From positions 1 through 64,000 of the forward strand of contig LJHW01000048.1 in NCBI GenBank assembly GCA_001295865.1: DNA of 64,000 bases, written 5' to 3'. Shown here one piece after another: positions 8,935 to 17,028 of the stretch (position 1 is the first letter of the stretch; each line of letters begins with the position of its first letter). Under the pieces are notes generated by a model. It saw nothing but the letters and a program-made list of their open reading frames with translations, was not told where the DNA came from and made no database searches. Made by a program: the position numbers and the translations under genes. The DNA comes from a beta proteobacterium AAP65. GTDB lineage: Bacteria; Pseudomonadota; Gammaproteobacteria; Burkholderiales; Burkholderiaceae_C.

Positions 8935-9030
8935 GGGTGGGCGGCAATAAAGGAGGAGGGTTGCGTGGGTGGGCGCTGCGTTGACAGAGCGACGTCGCCC
9001 CCCCTAAATACATCGCGAAACTGAGTTTTG

Positions 9031-9678
9031 TCAGGATCTTGCCAACAGGGCGCGCAGTTTGGTCAAACAGCGCGCCCGGGTGGGTCCGATGCTGCCTTCA
9101 GGCATCTGCAGCCGCCGTGCGATCTCGGCGTACGGCAGAGGTTCGTCTTGAAGAAAAACCAGTTCTATGAACTGGCGCGCAGCAGGATCCAGGCGGTCCA
9201 CGGCGGCGCGCAACCGGTCGTGCTGCTGCAGCGCTGACAGCTGCTCGTCCTGCAGCGGTGACGGGTCCACCAGCTCGGCCATCGGATCAGGCCCTGTGGC
9301 GCTGTCGCTGGTCTCGGCACTTGATGACGCAGGCTCGAGCGCCGAGGCAAATCGCCGGTTCTCTGAAAGCAGCCGCAGGCTCTCGCGCTTGGCCGTGGTG
9401 ACCAGCCACGCGCGAACACGGGAAGGGTCGTCGAGCTTGTTGACGCTGGACAGCAGGCGAGAGAATGTGACCTGGAAAACATCCGAGGCCTGCTCTTCCG
9501 GCAACCCCATCGAACGGGGCACGGTGTAGACCAAACGCTGGTACCGGCGCACAAGCGTGCTCCAGGCTCCCTGTTCACCAAGGCGGCAGCGTTTTAGCAG
9601 CGCGGGGTCGTCGAGGTCTGCGTACACCGGGTTTCTGCGCGCGGCGGCGCCGGCTATGGCGGGGCGCGATGATGCCAC
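9031..9678 (-). CDS. ECF-type RNA polymerase sigma factor
   Basis: A 215-residue sigma-70 family protein with region 2 (LVRRYQRLVYTVPRSMGL, ASDVFQVTFSRLL) and region 4 (DRLDPAARQFIELVF then YAEIARRLQMPEGSIGPTRARC), and no region 1 or 3, so it is an ECF sigma factor. It directs RNA polymerase to its own promoters, often under an anti-sigma factor. The start is GTG at 9678. The Ser/Thr/Asp-rich linker between regions 2 and 4 (about 110-140) is long. No classic membrane anti-sigma gene is adjacent; the next genes are an unknown protein, a CHAT protease and a subtilase. It begins 30 bp after the hydrolase gene upstream, so read-through from that operon is possible. Confidence 0.9.
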   Translation of the reverse strand: MASSRPAIAGAAARRNPVYADLDDPALLKRCRLGEQGAWSTLVRRYQRLVYTVPRSMGLPEEQASDVFQVTFSRLLSSVNKLDDPSRVRAWLVTTAKRESLRLLSENRRFASALEPASSSAETSDSATGPDPMAELVDPSPLQDEQLSALQQHDRLRAAVDRLDPAARQFIELVFLQDEPLPYAEIARRLQMPEGSIGPTRARCLTKLRALLARS

Positions 9679-9708
9679 GCCACCGTCTGACTGCCGGGGT
9701 CCCAGCCG

Positions 9709-10500
9709 CTACACAGACGCACGCACGCGCTCGAAATGTGCGAACACCTTGTTCGCCAAGCCGCCGCGGCGCTGGCAAACGCGGAAGTCGTGCCCGGCAC
9801 GGGGCAGCACCTCCAAGGCCAGATCCGTGGTGACGCCCAGCTGCTGCGCCTGCTGCTGCAAGGCCGAGACCCAGCGTTGCGCTCGCTTCAGCCGCCCATC
9901 GCCCTGCAAGGCCGTGATGGACGGCTCGTCACGCAGCACCTCATCGGCGCCGTCATCCCGCTCGCCCACCCACACGCGGATGGGCAGCGACAGGAATTCT
10001 TCCAGGTTCGCCTGTGCGCCAAAACCCTCAGCAGCACCCAGCCCCAGCGGCCAGGGCCAGGATTCGTCGGGCCACGTGTACCAACCGGCCGCACCGATGC
10101 CCAAAGCCGCGACCCGCGCGGGGTGCAGCAGGGCCAGACGGTGGGCGAACTGTCCGCCACCCGAGTGCCCAAACAGGCAGAAGCGACGCGCCGACAAACA
10201 ACCCTGCCCTGCCAGACGGTCCAGCGCTCGGAGCAAGGCGAGGTCTGCACGGACCGGCTTGCGCGGCGACCAGAGCTGCTGGTACTGGCGGAAGGGCCCG
10301 CGGTCCCGGAACAGCGGCAACACCAGCACAAAACCCGCAGCGACGGCCAGCGGCCCGAAGGCCTCCAGCATGTCCAGCGGCTGGCGGCCATAGCCGTGGA
10401 CACAAACCGCCACTGGCGCGTCAAGCGGCGTGCCTGCTGCGCGGCACACCAGCAGCGGGATGTCATCGCGCGACGGTGCCGCCTCCCAGGTGATCTGCAT
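9709..10500 (-). CDS. Alpha/beta hydrolase
   Basis: A 263-residue protein of alpha/beta hydrolase type with the nucleophile elbow GHSGGG (FCLFGHSGGGQFAHR), the oxyanion segment CVHGYGR and a late His (LPRAGHDF) that would complete the triad. There is no signal peptide, so it is probably cytoplasmic. The substrate is unknown; related proteins act as PHB-depolymerase-like or carboxylesterase-like enzymes. Start ATG at 10500 overlaps the stop of the ABC exporter gene in a TGATG, showing translational coupling, and the earlier in-frame start would lie inside that gene. Confidence 0.82.
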   Translation of the reverse strand: MQITWEAAPSRDDIPLLVCRAAGTPLDAPVAVCVHGYGRQPLDMLEAFGPLAVAAGFVLVLPLFRDRGPFRQYQQLWSPRKPVRADLALLRALDRLAGQGCLSARRFCLFGHSGGGQFAHRLALLHPARVAALGIGAAGWYTWPDESWPWPLGLGAAEGFGAQANLEEFLSLPIRVWVGERDDGADEVLRDEPSITALQGDGRLKRAQRWVSALQQQAQQLGVTTDLALEVLPRAGHDFRVCQRRGGLANKVFAHFERVRASV

Positions 10501-12218
10501 CACGAAACCAGGCGGATCAACGCGGAGGAAGCCTGCACCAGGGGGCGGCCGATCTCTCCCGTCTGCAGGTTCCAGACTTCGTCGGCCTGGGCAGCCAGAG
10601 CCGGATCGTGTGTCGTGTAGACGATGGTGCCGGCATAGCCGGCCATCAATCGAACCAGGCACGAGCGCGGATGGCCGGGCAGCGCGCGCTCAGCATCGTC
10701 GATCAACAGCATGCCAGGTTGGCCCACCAGGGCACGGGCCAGCATCAGGCTGCGACGCTCGGTCCCGCTCAGGTTGGCCCCTTCGTCACGAACTGGATCA
10801 TGCAAGGACGACACAGACAAGCTGTGCGGCCAACCGGCCAGGACGCAGGCATCGGCCAGTTGCTGGAAATCGGCTTGGGGACAGCGCTCGCGCAGATTGG
10901 CACCCACGCTGCCGCGCCATGGATTCAGGTCTGCCGAGACGTAGCCCACCTGTGCGGCGTGGTCATCGGGCGCGGCATCGGCCAGGGGCACGCCGGCCCA
11001 GGTGATGTCGGCGTCCGCGTCGTGCCGTATGCCCGCCATGCATTCCAGGAGCGAGGTCTTGCCCGAGCGGGACGGGCCCATCACGGCTACACGCCGGCCG
11101 GCCGTGGCATGGGCGCTCCACGTCGCGCCAGTCGGCAGTGCCCACTGTCGAATCGTCAGGTCTGCAGGTCCGGCCGGCAGAGGCAAGCGGCGGGCCGGGC
11201 GCTGCTCGGCATCTGACAAAAACTCCGTCAAACGTTCCCGTGCGACGGCAGCCGCGGCGTGCTGGGCCAAGGCGCGGCCGGTGCGGCGCAAGGGCGCCAC
11301 CATGAGGCCGATCGCACCCAGCGCGCCAAACAAGACACCGCCCCCACCGAACACCGCGGCTGCCGACGCCTGGTCGCGCAACCACAGGGCGATGACAGAC
11401 AGTGCCAGCCCTGCCAGCGCCAAGTCGGTAACCAGCCTGTGCAGGGCCAAGGCCTGCGCGCGCGCTGTCATGGCGGTCGCCAGTCGCCGGTTGCGCCGCC
11501 CGAGGTGGCGGCGCTCGCGGCGCTGCCGACTGGCAGCCTGCAGGGCCGGCAGTGCGGAGATCTGGTCGTGTACCTTGGCCGCCACCACCGCCTGGCACCA
11601 CCGTGCCTGCCGCACGGCTGCGGTCAGGCGGGGCAGCGTCCAGGCCATGCCCAGGATGGCCACCAGGCTCCAGACACCTGCCAACAGCGCCCAGCGGGCG
11701 TCCAGCACCAGCAGGGTCACCATCAGCGCCGGGAACGCAAGCGCGGCTACCGTGAGCGAGGGCAAACCTCGCGCCACCCACAACCGCAAGGCCTGGGCAT
11801 CACCGACGAAACGCAACATCACACTGCCGCGGCTGCGGTTCGCACGGGCTGGTGGTGACAGCGTTGCCAGCGCATCGAACAGGGCCAGACGGACACGTGC
11901 CACGTAGGACTGGGCAAGTTTTTCAGCCACCACGGTTTGATGCCGGCGCAAGAGGGCTGTGGCCGCCAGAGCCACGGCGAGTGGCAAAAGCGCCAAAAGC
12001 CCCGTAAGCCCCATAAGCCCCGCAAGCCCCGACGAGGCACTGCCGGCCCACCGGCCTTCAAGCACGGCGCGCGCTGTCAGCGCCGCTGCCAGCACCGCCA
12101 GCGCCTGTGCAATGGCCAGCCCCACCACGGCCGACAGCCAAAGCCGCCTGCGCCCTTGCCACAGGGCGGGCAAGCGCACGGTCTGCGGCTGTTGAAGCCA
12201 GTCCTGCTCGGGGTTCAT
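10500..12218 (-). CDS. ABC exporter-type fused permease/ATPase with atypical motifs
   Basis: A 572-residue protein with a six-helix transmembrane domain (about 25-330) followed by an ATP-binding domain, an arrangement like CydD/CydC or other half-size exporters. The Walker A is GPSRSGKTS and the H-loop is TTHD, but several catalytic features are altered. The Walker B reads MLLIDDAER (Asp instead of the catalytic Glu), the signature is LSGTE instead of LSGGQ, and the Q-loop reads YVSADLNPW without the Gln. ATG at 12218 overlaps the previous stop in an ATGA. The substrate is unknown. A close partner half-transporter is not present in the window. Confidence 0.85.
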   Translation of the reverse strand: MNPEQDWLQQPQTVRLPALWQGRRRLWLSAVVGLAIAQALAVLAAALTARAVLEGRWAGSASSGLAGLMGLTGLLALLPLAVALAATALLRRHQTVVAEKLAQSYVARVRLALFDALATLSPPARANRSRGSVMLRFVGDAQALRLWVARGLPSLTVAALAFPALMVTLLVLDARWALLAGVWSLVAILGMAWTLPRLTAAVRQARWCQAVVAAKVHDQISALPALQAASRQRRERRHLGRRNRRLATAMTARAQALALHRLVTDLALAGLALSVIALWLRDQASAAAVFGGGGVLFGALGAIGLMVAPLRRTGRALAQHAAAAVARERLTEFLSDAEQRPARRLPLPAGPADLTIRQWALPTGATWSAHATAGRRVAVMGPSRSGKTSLLECMAGIRHDADADITWAGVPLADAAPDDHAAQVGYVSADLNPWRGSVGANLRERCPQADFQQLADACVLAGWPHSLSVSSLHDPVRDEGANLSGTERRSLMLARALVGQPGMLLIDDAERALPGHPRSCLVRLMAGYAGTIVYTTHDPALAAQADEVWNLQTGEIGRPLVQASSALIRLVS

Positions 12219-13303
12219 GCGGCGTCGCAACCCTGAGCGAGGGTTGCCGCGCGTTGCAGCAGTTCGCGGGCCAGACACGCATCGCTGAGTTCATCAAGCC
12301 GCAGCGCACGCAGGCCCGTGGCCTGCTGCGCTTCAGCCACGGCCAACGGTGAACGCGTCATCGTGCCAGCCAGGCCCAAGACGGGCAGGTGTTGGGCTGA
12401 GAGCCACTGCATGCCGGCGATCGCGCCCATGGCTTCCCCCGCACTGAACAAGCAGCCGTCGATGCGCTGCCGCAATTGCGGTGAGCGCAGCAGCATCTCG
12501 GTTTCGCGTTGCAGCAGGCCATCAGCCACCTCAGCCACCAGCACGTCTACACGCTGGGCACTCATCTGCGCCTGTACGGCATCCAGGATGCTGTGCAGCT
12601 CAGGCAAGGCCAAGCCGAAAGTAGAGGGATGCCCAGCGTCTGTGAAGTCCAGCACCAGGGCCGCCCCGGCGTCCCGCAGCAGGTTGGGATCGTTGCCCGA
12701 ACCGGTGCCCGTGAGCTTGGCCGCCCCCACACGCAGGCCAGCGCGCACCAGACCCTTGATGAGGTGTGCGGCCGCAGTGGTCTTGCCTGCGTTCATGGAA
12801 GTGCCCAGAGACAGCAGCGTGAGCGGCCGCGGGCCGTGTGCGGAGCCAGCAGGCAGCGAAAACCGCGTGAGGTTCAGGCGGTCGCCGTGTGCATCGAGCA
12901 CCAGCCCCAAAGGCTGCAGCTCTGTCGGTGCACTGCAGCCACCATGCCGAGACACCACCCGGCCCGCCACGCCGCCGCCAGCTGCGAGGTGGCAAGGGCC
13001 GAGGTCGTGGGGCAGTTCCGCCAGGAACTGATCTGGCGCGTAGCGCGCACCGTAGGCCACGATGATTTCGTCGCCAACAAAGAGTGTGCTGCGCCTGCTG
13101 TCAGTCTGCTCCAGCGCGGCGTGTTTGCCGATACGTTCGATACGGGCAAGCACGAGGTCACCCGGGCGGGGCTGGGCGGTGGAGTCGCTCAACAGCCCCG
13201 CCATCTGCGCAGCGGGTACGCGGCGGGTGGTGTAAGACCGTTTGGCGGCAAGGAATCGAGCCTGGAGGGCGCTGTCGGCCACTGCATGCAGTTCGGGGGT
13301 CAT
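12215..13303 (-). CDS. P-loop NTPase, DUF1611/MobB-like
   Basis: A 362-residue protein with a beta-rich N-terminal third and a C-terminal P-loop domain carrying SLGTSMNAGKTTAAAHL as Walker A, then GAAKLTGTGSGNDPNLLRD and VDVLVAEVADGLLQRE. This resembles the DUF1611 family and the MobB/dethiobiotin-synthetase-like P-loop proteins. Start ATG at 13303 follows a good GGAGAAA site; an ORF extension upstream is dismissed because its sequence is not protein-like. It is the first gene of a tightly overlapping series with the ABC exporter and hydrolase. The biochemical role is unknown. Confidence 0.72.
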   Translation of the reverse strand: MTPELHAVADSALQARFLAAKRSYTTRRVPAAQMAGLLSDSTAQPRPGDLVLARIERIGKHAALEQTDSRRSTLFVGDEIIVAYGARYAPDQFLAELPHDLGPCHLAAGGGVAGRVVSRHGGCSAPTELQPLGLVLDAHGDRLNLTRFSLPAGSAHGPRPLTLLSLGTSMNAGKTTAAAHLIKGLVRAGLRVGAAKLTGTGSGNDPNLLRDAGAALVLDFTDAGHPSTFGLALPELHSILDAVQAQMSAQRVDVLVAEVADGLLQRETEMLLRSPQLRQRIDGCLFSAGEAMGAIAGMQWLSAQHLPVLGLAGTMTRSPLAVAEAQQATGLRALRLDELSDACLARELLQRAATLAQGCDAA

Positions 13304-13537
13304 GGGTTTCTCCTCTGTCTGAGCTTGCGGCGCGGGCTGCGCTGCGGCTGGACAACAGAGCGGGAGCCTTCGAGACAGATACCTGTCATGGTTGCAACAG
13401 TGCGTGACGAGCAGCCGTCCGCACCCACCAAGGGCAAGCATCAAAAAATCCAGCGCGAGCAGGTATCAAAAGCGTGGCGAGGGGCTCTGTTCCAGGCAAC
13501 GACAAGTCGTCGTCCTCATGACCCAGAACCCATCACC

Positions 13538-14731
13538 ATGAAAACCCATCCCAAGCTGCGCTCCACTTGCCTGTTCGCTGCAATCGCGCTTTCAACAAGT
13601 CTGGCCTGCGCACAATCACAGAGCAGGAGCAGTGCACCGGCATCCGCCGCTGCAGCGCCGAGCCTGTCGTCTCTCGACTGGAACTTCGGCGGCCGCGTGC
13701 AGCTCGACCACTCCAGTTTTGACGGTGTCTACAGCGCCGATGGCAGCCGCCAGAGTGCGACGTACTTGCGACGCGCCACTGCAACGGGCTCTGTGAGGTG
13801 GCATCCGCACTGGCGTTTTGCCGCAGCGATCGAGCTCGACGCCGACTACAAGCTCGAACTCGACACTTACGCGCTGAGTTGGCGGCCGCGCAAGGAGTTT
13901 GAACTCCGACTGGGCCGCATTGACCCAGACTTCGGCATGGAGCAAAGCGGCAGTGGTAACTGGACCTTTGGCGTTGAGCGCTCTGCCATCTGGGACCTGG
14001 CGCCCGATGTGGCGGATTCAGAGGGCGGCATCGGCGTACGCGCTGATGTCCGTGGTGAGGGCTGGCAGGCCAGCGGCGGCCTCTACGACAAGCGTGGCTA
14101 CACGGCAGCGGTAGGCCGCGCGGTCTTCATGCCGATGAACAAGGGCCGCAACCGCCTGCACCTGGGCGCCTCGCTGGCCAGGGCCCAGGGCTTCGAAGAC
14201 GACGGGCGCATCCGCACCCGCCTGGGCGTACGCGGTGTCACCGAAGACAGCGCCGGCCGGCGCAGCACCCTGGGTACTGCAGCCGTGCTGCCGGCAACCT
14301 ACGACGGCGACCTGGCATTCGGACTGGAGGCCGCTTGGCAGGTCGGCCCGCTGATGCTGCAAGCCGAAGGGCTGCAGCGGCGCCTGGCTGGCAACAACGG
14401 GCAAACCGACCGCACAGCGCAAGGCGCGTACGTGCTGGCAGCGTGGTCCATCACGGGGGAGCCGCGCCGCTACGACGAAGCGCGTGGCCGGTTCGGCAGC
14501 GCGAAGCCCAGCAACGAGCGATGGGGCGCGTGGGAGGTGTTCTATCGCCTGGACGGCCTCGATGTGGACGATGGCCGCTCGGCGACGGTGCACACGGCCG
14601 GGATAGGCTGGACAGCTGCATCGACCTGGCGCGCGATGCTCAACGTGCACAGCGCGCGCTCCGGCGATGCCAACCGCGTGGGCGACCGCAACGGCTTCGG
14701 CATGAGCGCGCGGCTACAGGCGCTCTTTTAA
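13538..14731 (+). CDS. OprO/OprP-like phosphate-selective porin
   Basis: A 397-residue protein with a signal peptide (MKTHPKLRSTCLFAAIALST, cleavage near ACAQS) and a beta-barrel pattern of alternating residues throughout, ending in an aromatic C-terminal residue (ARLQALF) as expected for outer-membrane proteins. Segments such as LDWNFGGRVQLDHSSFDG, FELRLGRIDPDFGMEQS and DRNGFGMSARLQ match the OprO/OprP family of anion or phosphate porins. It diverges from the P-loop/ABC operon across a 234-bp gap. Phosphate or polyphosphate uptake would fit the nearby polyphosphate polymerase operon, but selectivity cannot be read from sequence alone. Confidence 0.8.
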   Translation: MKTHPKLRSTCLFAAIALSTSLACAQSQSRSSAPASAAAAPSLSSLDWNFGGRVQLDHSSFDGVYSADGSRQSATYLRRATATGSVRWHPHWRFAAAIELDADYKLELDTYALSWRPRKEFELRLGRIDPDFGMEQSGSGNWTFGVERSAIWDLAPDVADSEGGIGVRADVRGEGWQASGGLYDKRGYTAAVGRAVFMPMNKGRNRLHLGASLARAQGFEDDGRIRTRLGVRGVTEDSAGRRSTLGTAAVLPATYDGDLAFGLEAAWQVGPLMLQAEGLQRRLAGNNGQTDRTAQGAYVLAAWSITGEPRRYDEARGRFGSAKPSNERWGAWEVFYRLDGLDVDDGRSATVHTAGIGWTAASTWRAMLNVHSARSGDANRVGDRNGFGMSARLQALF

Positions 14732-14841
14732 GCGTGCACGCCGACCCGCACCACGCCGTTGAAGTTCGCCGTCGCGCCCGCCCTGCAGACGCTGAGCCTG
14801 GGATTCACGTCTACGCCAGCGTTCGCTCGGCGGGAGACAAC

Positions 14842-15543
14842 TCAGCCTCGGCCCTTCGACCGACCTGCGAAGCGTTCGACCTTCGTGGTCGGCCCTGAAA
14901 CGATGAGCAGATCGCCCGGCAGGATGCGGGTCTCAGGGTTGGCGTGCTGGAAATCTTCGTTCGCCCGCTTCACACCGACCACCGTCACGCCGAATTTCTC
15001 GCGAACCTGCGACTCTGCCAGAGTACGGCTGTGTGTGGCTGGCGGCGCCTGTATCTTGGCGATGGCAAAGCCGTCGTCGAACTCGATGTAATCGATCATC
15101 CGGCCCGAGATGAGGTGCGCGACACGTTCGCCCATGTCGGCCTCGGGGAACACGACATGGTGCGCGCCGATGCGCTGGGCGATCTTGCCGTGGTCTTCGG
15201 TGAGGGCCTTGACCCAGATGTCGGGGATGCCCAATTCGCTCAGCGCCATCAGCGTCATCAAGCTGGCTGCCAGGTTGTCGCCGATGCCGACGATGGCGTG
15301 TCGAAAGTCGGCCACGCCCAGTTGGCGCAGCACCATGACATTGGTGGCGTCGGCCTGCACCGCGTGCGTCAGGCGGTCGGCCCAGGCCTGCACAGGGTCA
15401 GCATCGCGATCGATGCCCATGACGTCGTGCCCCAGACTGACCAAGGACTGCGCCACGGCGCCGCCGAATCGGCCCAGTCCAATGACCACGACACTGTCGC
15501 CTTCGCCGAAAGCGAACTGCTCGGTGAACAATTTACCCAACAA
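14842..15543 (-). CDS. ktrA: KtrA/TrkA-type potassium channel regulatory subunit
   Basis: A 233-residue protein with an N-terminal Rossmann RCK domain (VVVIGLGRFGGAVAQSL, VMGIDRDADPVQ) and a C-terminal RCK_C domain. It is the cytoplasmic, nucleotide-binding gate of a Ktr potassium uptake system. The start codon is TTG at 15543, with a strong GAGGAG site at 15551-15556 seven bases upstream; no ATG fits. The gene overlaps the end of the KtrB gene by 11 bp, so the two are translationally coupled. Confidence 0.9.
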   Translation of the reverse strand: MLGKLFTEQFAFGEGDSVVVIGLGRFGGAVAQSLVSLGHDVMGIDRDADPVQAWADRLTHAVQADATNVMVLRQLGVADFRHAIVGIGDNLAASLMTLMALSELGIPDIWVKALTEDHGKIAQRIGAHHVVFPEADMGERVAHLISGRMIDYIEFDDGFAIAKIQAPPATHSRTLAESQVREKFGVTVVGVKRANEDFQHANPETRILPGDLLIVSGPTTKVERFAGRSKGRG

Positions 15544-16873
15544 TTGGATGCTCCTCTGGATAGCGCCACGCCATCCGGCGTTCGCCGAGCGCCAGCGATG
15601 TCGCCAGCGTGATGGTGCCGACCCGGCCGACGTACATCAGCACGATCAAGGTGAGTTGGCCAACCGGTGGCAGATCTGCGGTGATGCCTGTCGACAGCCC
15701 AACCGTGCCGAAGGCCGAGATCACCTCGAAGATCACGCGGTCGGTTGCGAAGTCCGTCACCCGCAGCAGCACCAAGGTCCCGGCCACCACCATCACGCTG
15801 CCCAGCACCAGCACTGTGATGGCTTGGCGCTGGGCCGCAAGGCAGACGCGGCGGCCAAAGGCCTCGCTGTCGGGGCGGCCGCGAATTTCGGCCACCACCA
15901 GCAGCAAAAGGATGGTGGCCGTGGTGATCTTGACACCGCCTGCGGTGCCAGCGCTGCCACCGCCGATGAACATCAGCAGGTAGTGCAGCGCCAGGCTTTC
16001 CTGCGTCAGCGCGCCCGTGTCTATCGAATTGAAGCCCGCCGTGCGGGCGGAGACCGAGGCGAACAGGGCCGACAGCAGCTTGTCGGGGCCGTCCATCGGG
16101 CCCAGTGTCTTCGCGTTCGTCCATTCGAAAACGAGGAGGGCCAAGGCGCCGCCTGCCAGCAGAACGCCACTGCCAGCCAGTGTCAGCTTGGTGTGCAGTG
16201 ACCAGTGCCTCGGGTCACGCAGCCGACCACGCAGGTCCTGCATGACCGGGAAGCCGATGCCGCCGATCACGATGCCCAGCATCACGGGCACCAGCATCCA
16301 GGCATCGCCGGCATAGCGCATCAGGCTGTCGCCATGCAGCGCGAAGCCGGCGTTGTTGAAGGCCGAGATCGCGTGGAACACGCCGCTCCAGGTGGCGTCG
16401 GCCCAGCCCAAACCATGTCCGAAGTGCAAGCGCACCGCCAATGCCATGGCCAGCGCCGACTCGCAGCCCAGGGTGACCACGAAAACGACCCTGGCGATGC
16501 TGCCGACGTCACCCAAGGCCACGCTGTGGGTCTCGGCCTGCGTCAGCATCCGGGAGCGCAGCCTCAGCGAACGGTTGACCATCAAACCCAGGAGTGCGGC
16601 GGCCGTCATCAGGCCGAATCCGCCCAGCTGGAACAGCGCCATGATCACGAACTGCCCGAAGCCTGACCAGTGGCTGCCGGTGTCAACCACCACGAGGCCC
16701 GTCACACACACGGCGGAGACGGCCGTGAACAAGGCGGTCAGCCAGGGCGTCGCGCCGCCTTGCGCATGCGCCACTGGCAGCTTCAGCAAGAGGGTGCCCA
16801 CCACGATCAGCAGCAGGAACAGCAGCGCAACGGCGCGGCTAGGATGAATGACGCGAGGGGTCAAAAACGACAT
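15533..16873 (-). CDS. ktrB: KtrB/TrkH-type potassium transporter membrane subunit
   Basis: A 446-residue membrane protein of the Trk/Ktr/HKT family, with four pore-loop repeats visible as TAVSAVCVTGLVVVDTG, HAISAFNNAGFAL, SARTAGFNSIDTG and EVISAFGTVGLSTG. It moves potassium (often with sodium) across the inner membrane and is gated by KtrA, encoded directly after it. Start ATG at 16873. The divergent neighbour at 17029 is a KdpD-like kinase gene, so the 155-bp gap holds both promoters. Confidence 0.92.
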   Translation of the reverse strand: MSFLTPRVIHPSRAVALLFLLLIVVGTLLLKLPVAHAQGGATPWLTALFTAVSAVCVTGLVVVDTGSHWSGFGQFVIMALFQLGGFGLMTAAALLGLMVNRSLRLRSRMLTQAETHSVALGDVGSIARVVFVVTLGCESALAMALAVRLHFGHGLGWADATWSGVFHAISAFNNAGFALHGDSLMRYAGDAWMLVPVMLGIVIGGIGFPVMQDLRGRLRDPRHWSLHTKLTLAGSGVLLAGGALALLVFEWTNAKTLGPMDGPDKLLSALFASVSARTAGFNSIDTGALTQESLALHYLLMFIGGGSAGTAGGVKITTATILLLLVVAEIRGRPDSEAFGRRVCLAAQRQAITVLVLGSVMVVAGTLVLLRVTDFATDRVIFEVISAFGTVGLSTGITADLPPVGQLTLIVLMYVGRVGTITLATSLALGERRMAWRYPEEHPIVG

Positions 16874-17028
16874 GACACGGCGATTCTGGGCAGCCTGATC
16901 GCCGCCCGCTCGGCGGCGGGCACGTCTTTATGGCTTCTTGATGCGCACGGCCGAAGTCTTGTCGCGCGCTTGATTCGCTCGCCCGGTCTCGGCGCTTCGC
17001 AGAGCGGCGGGTCTACTACAGTGACGGC

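Noticed and set aside
3948..9678. Calling the sigma/CHAT set a CRISPR type III-E system
   Set aside because: No cas gene, gRAMP protein or repeat array is visible in the window; only the sigma-CHAT theme is shared.
12509..13537. Long open frame upstream of the porin start
   Set aside because: It is the antisense shadow of the P-loop NTPase gene; the signal peptide begins only at 13538.
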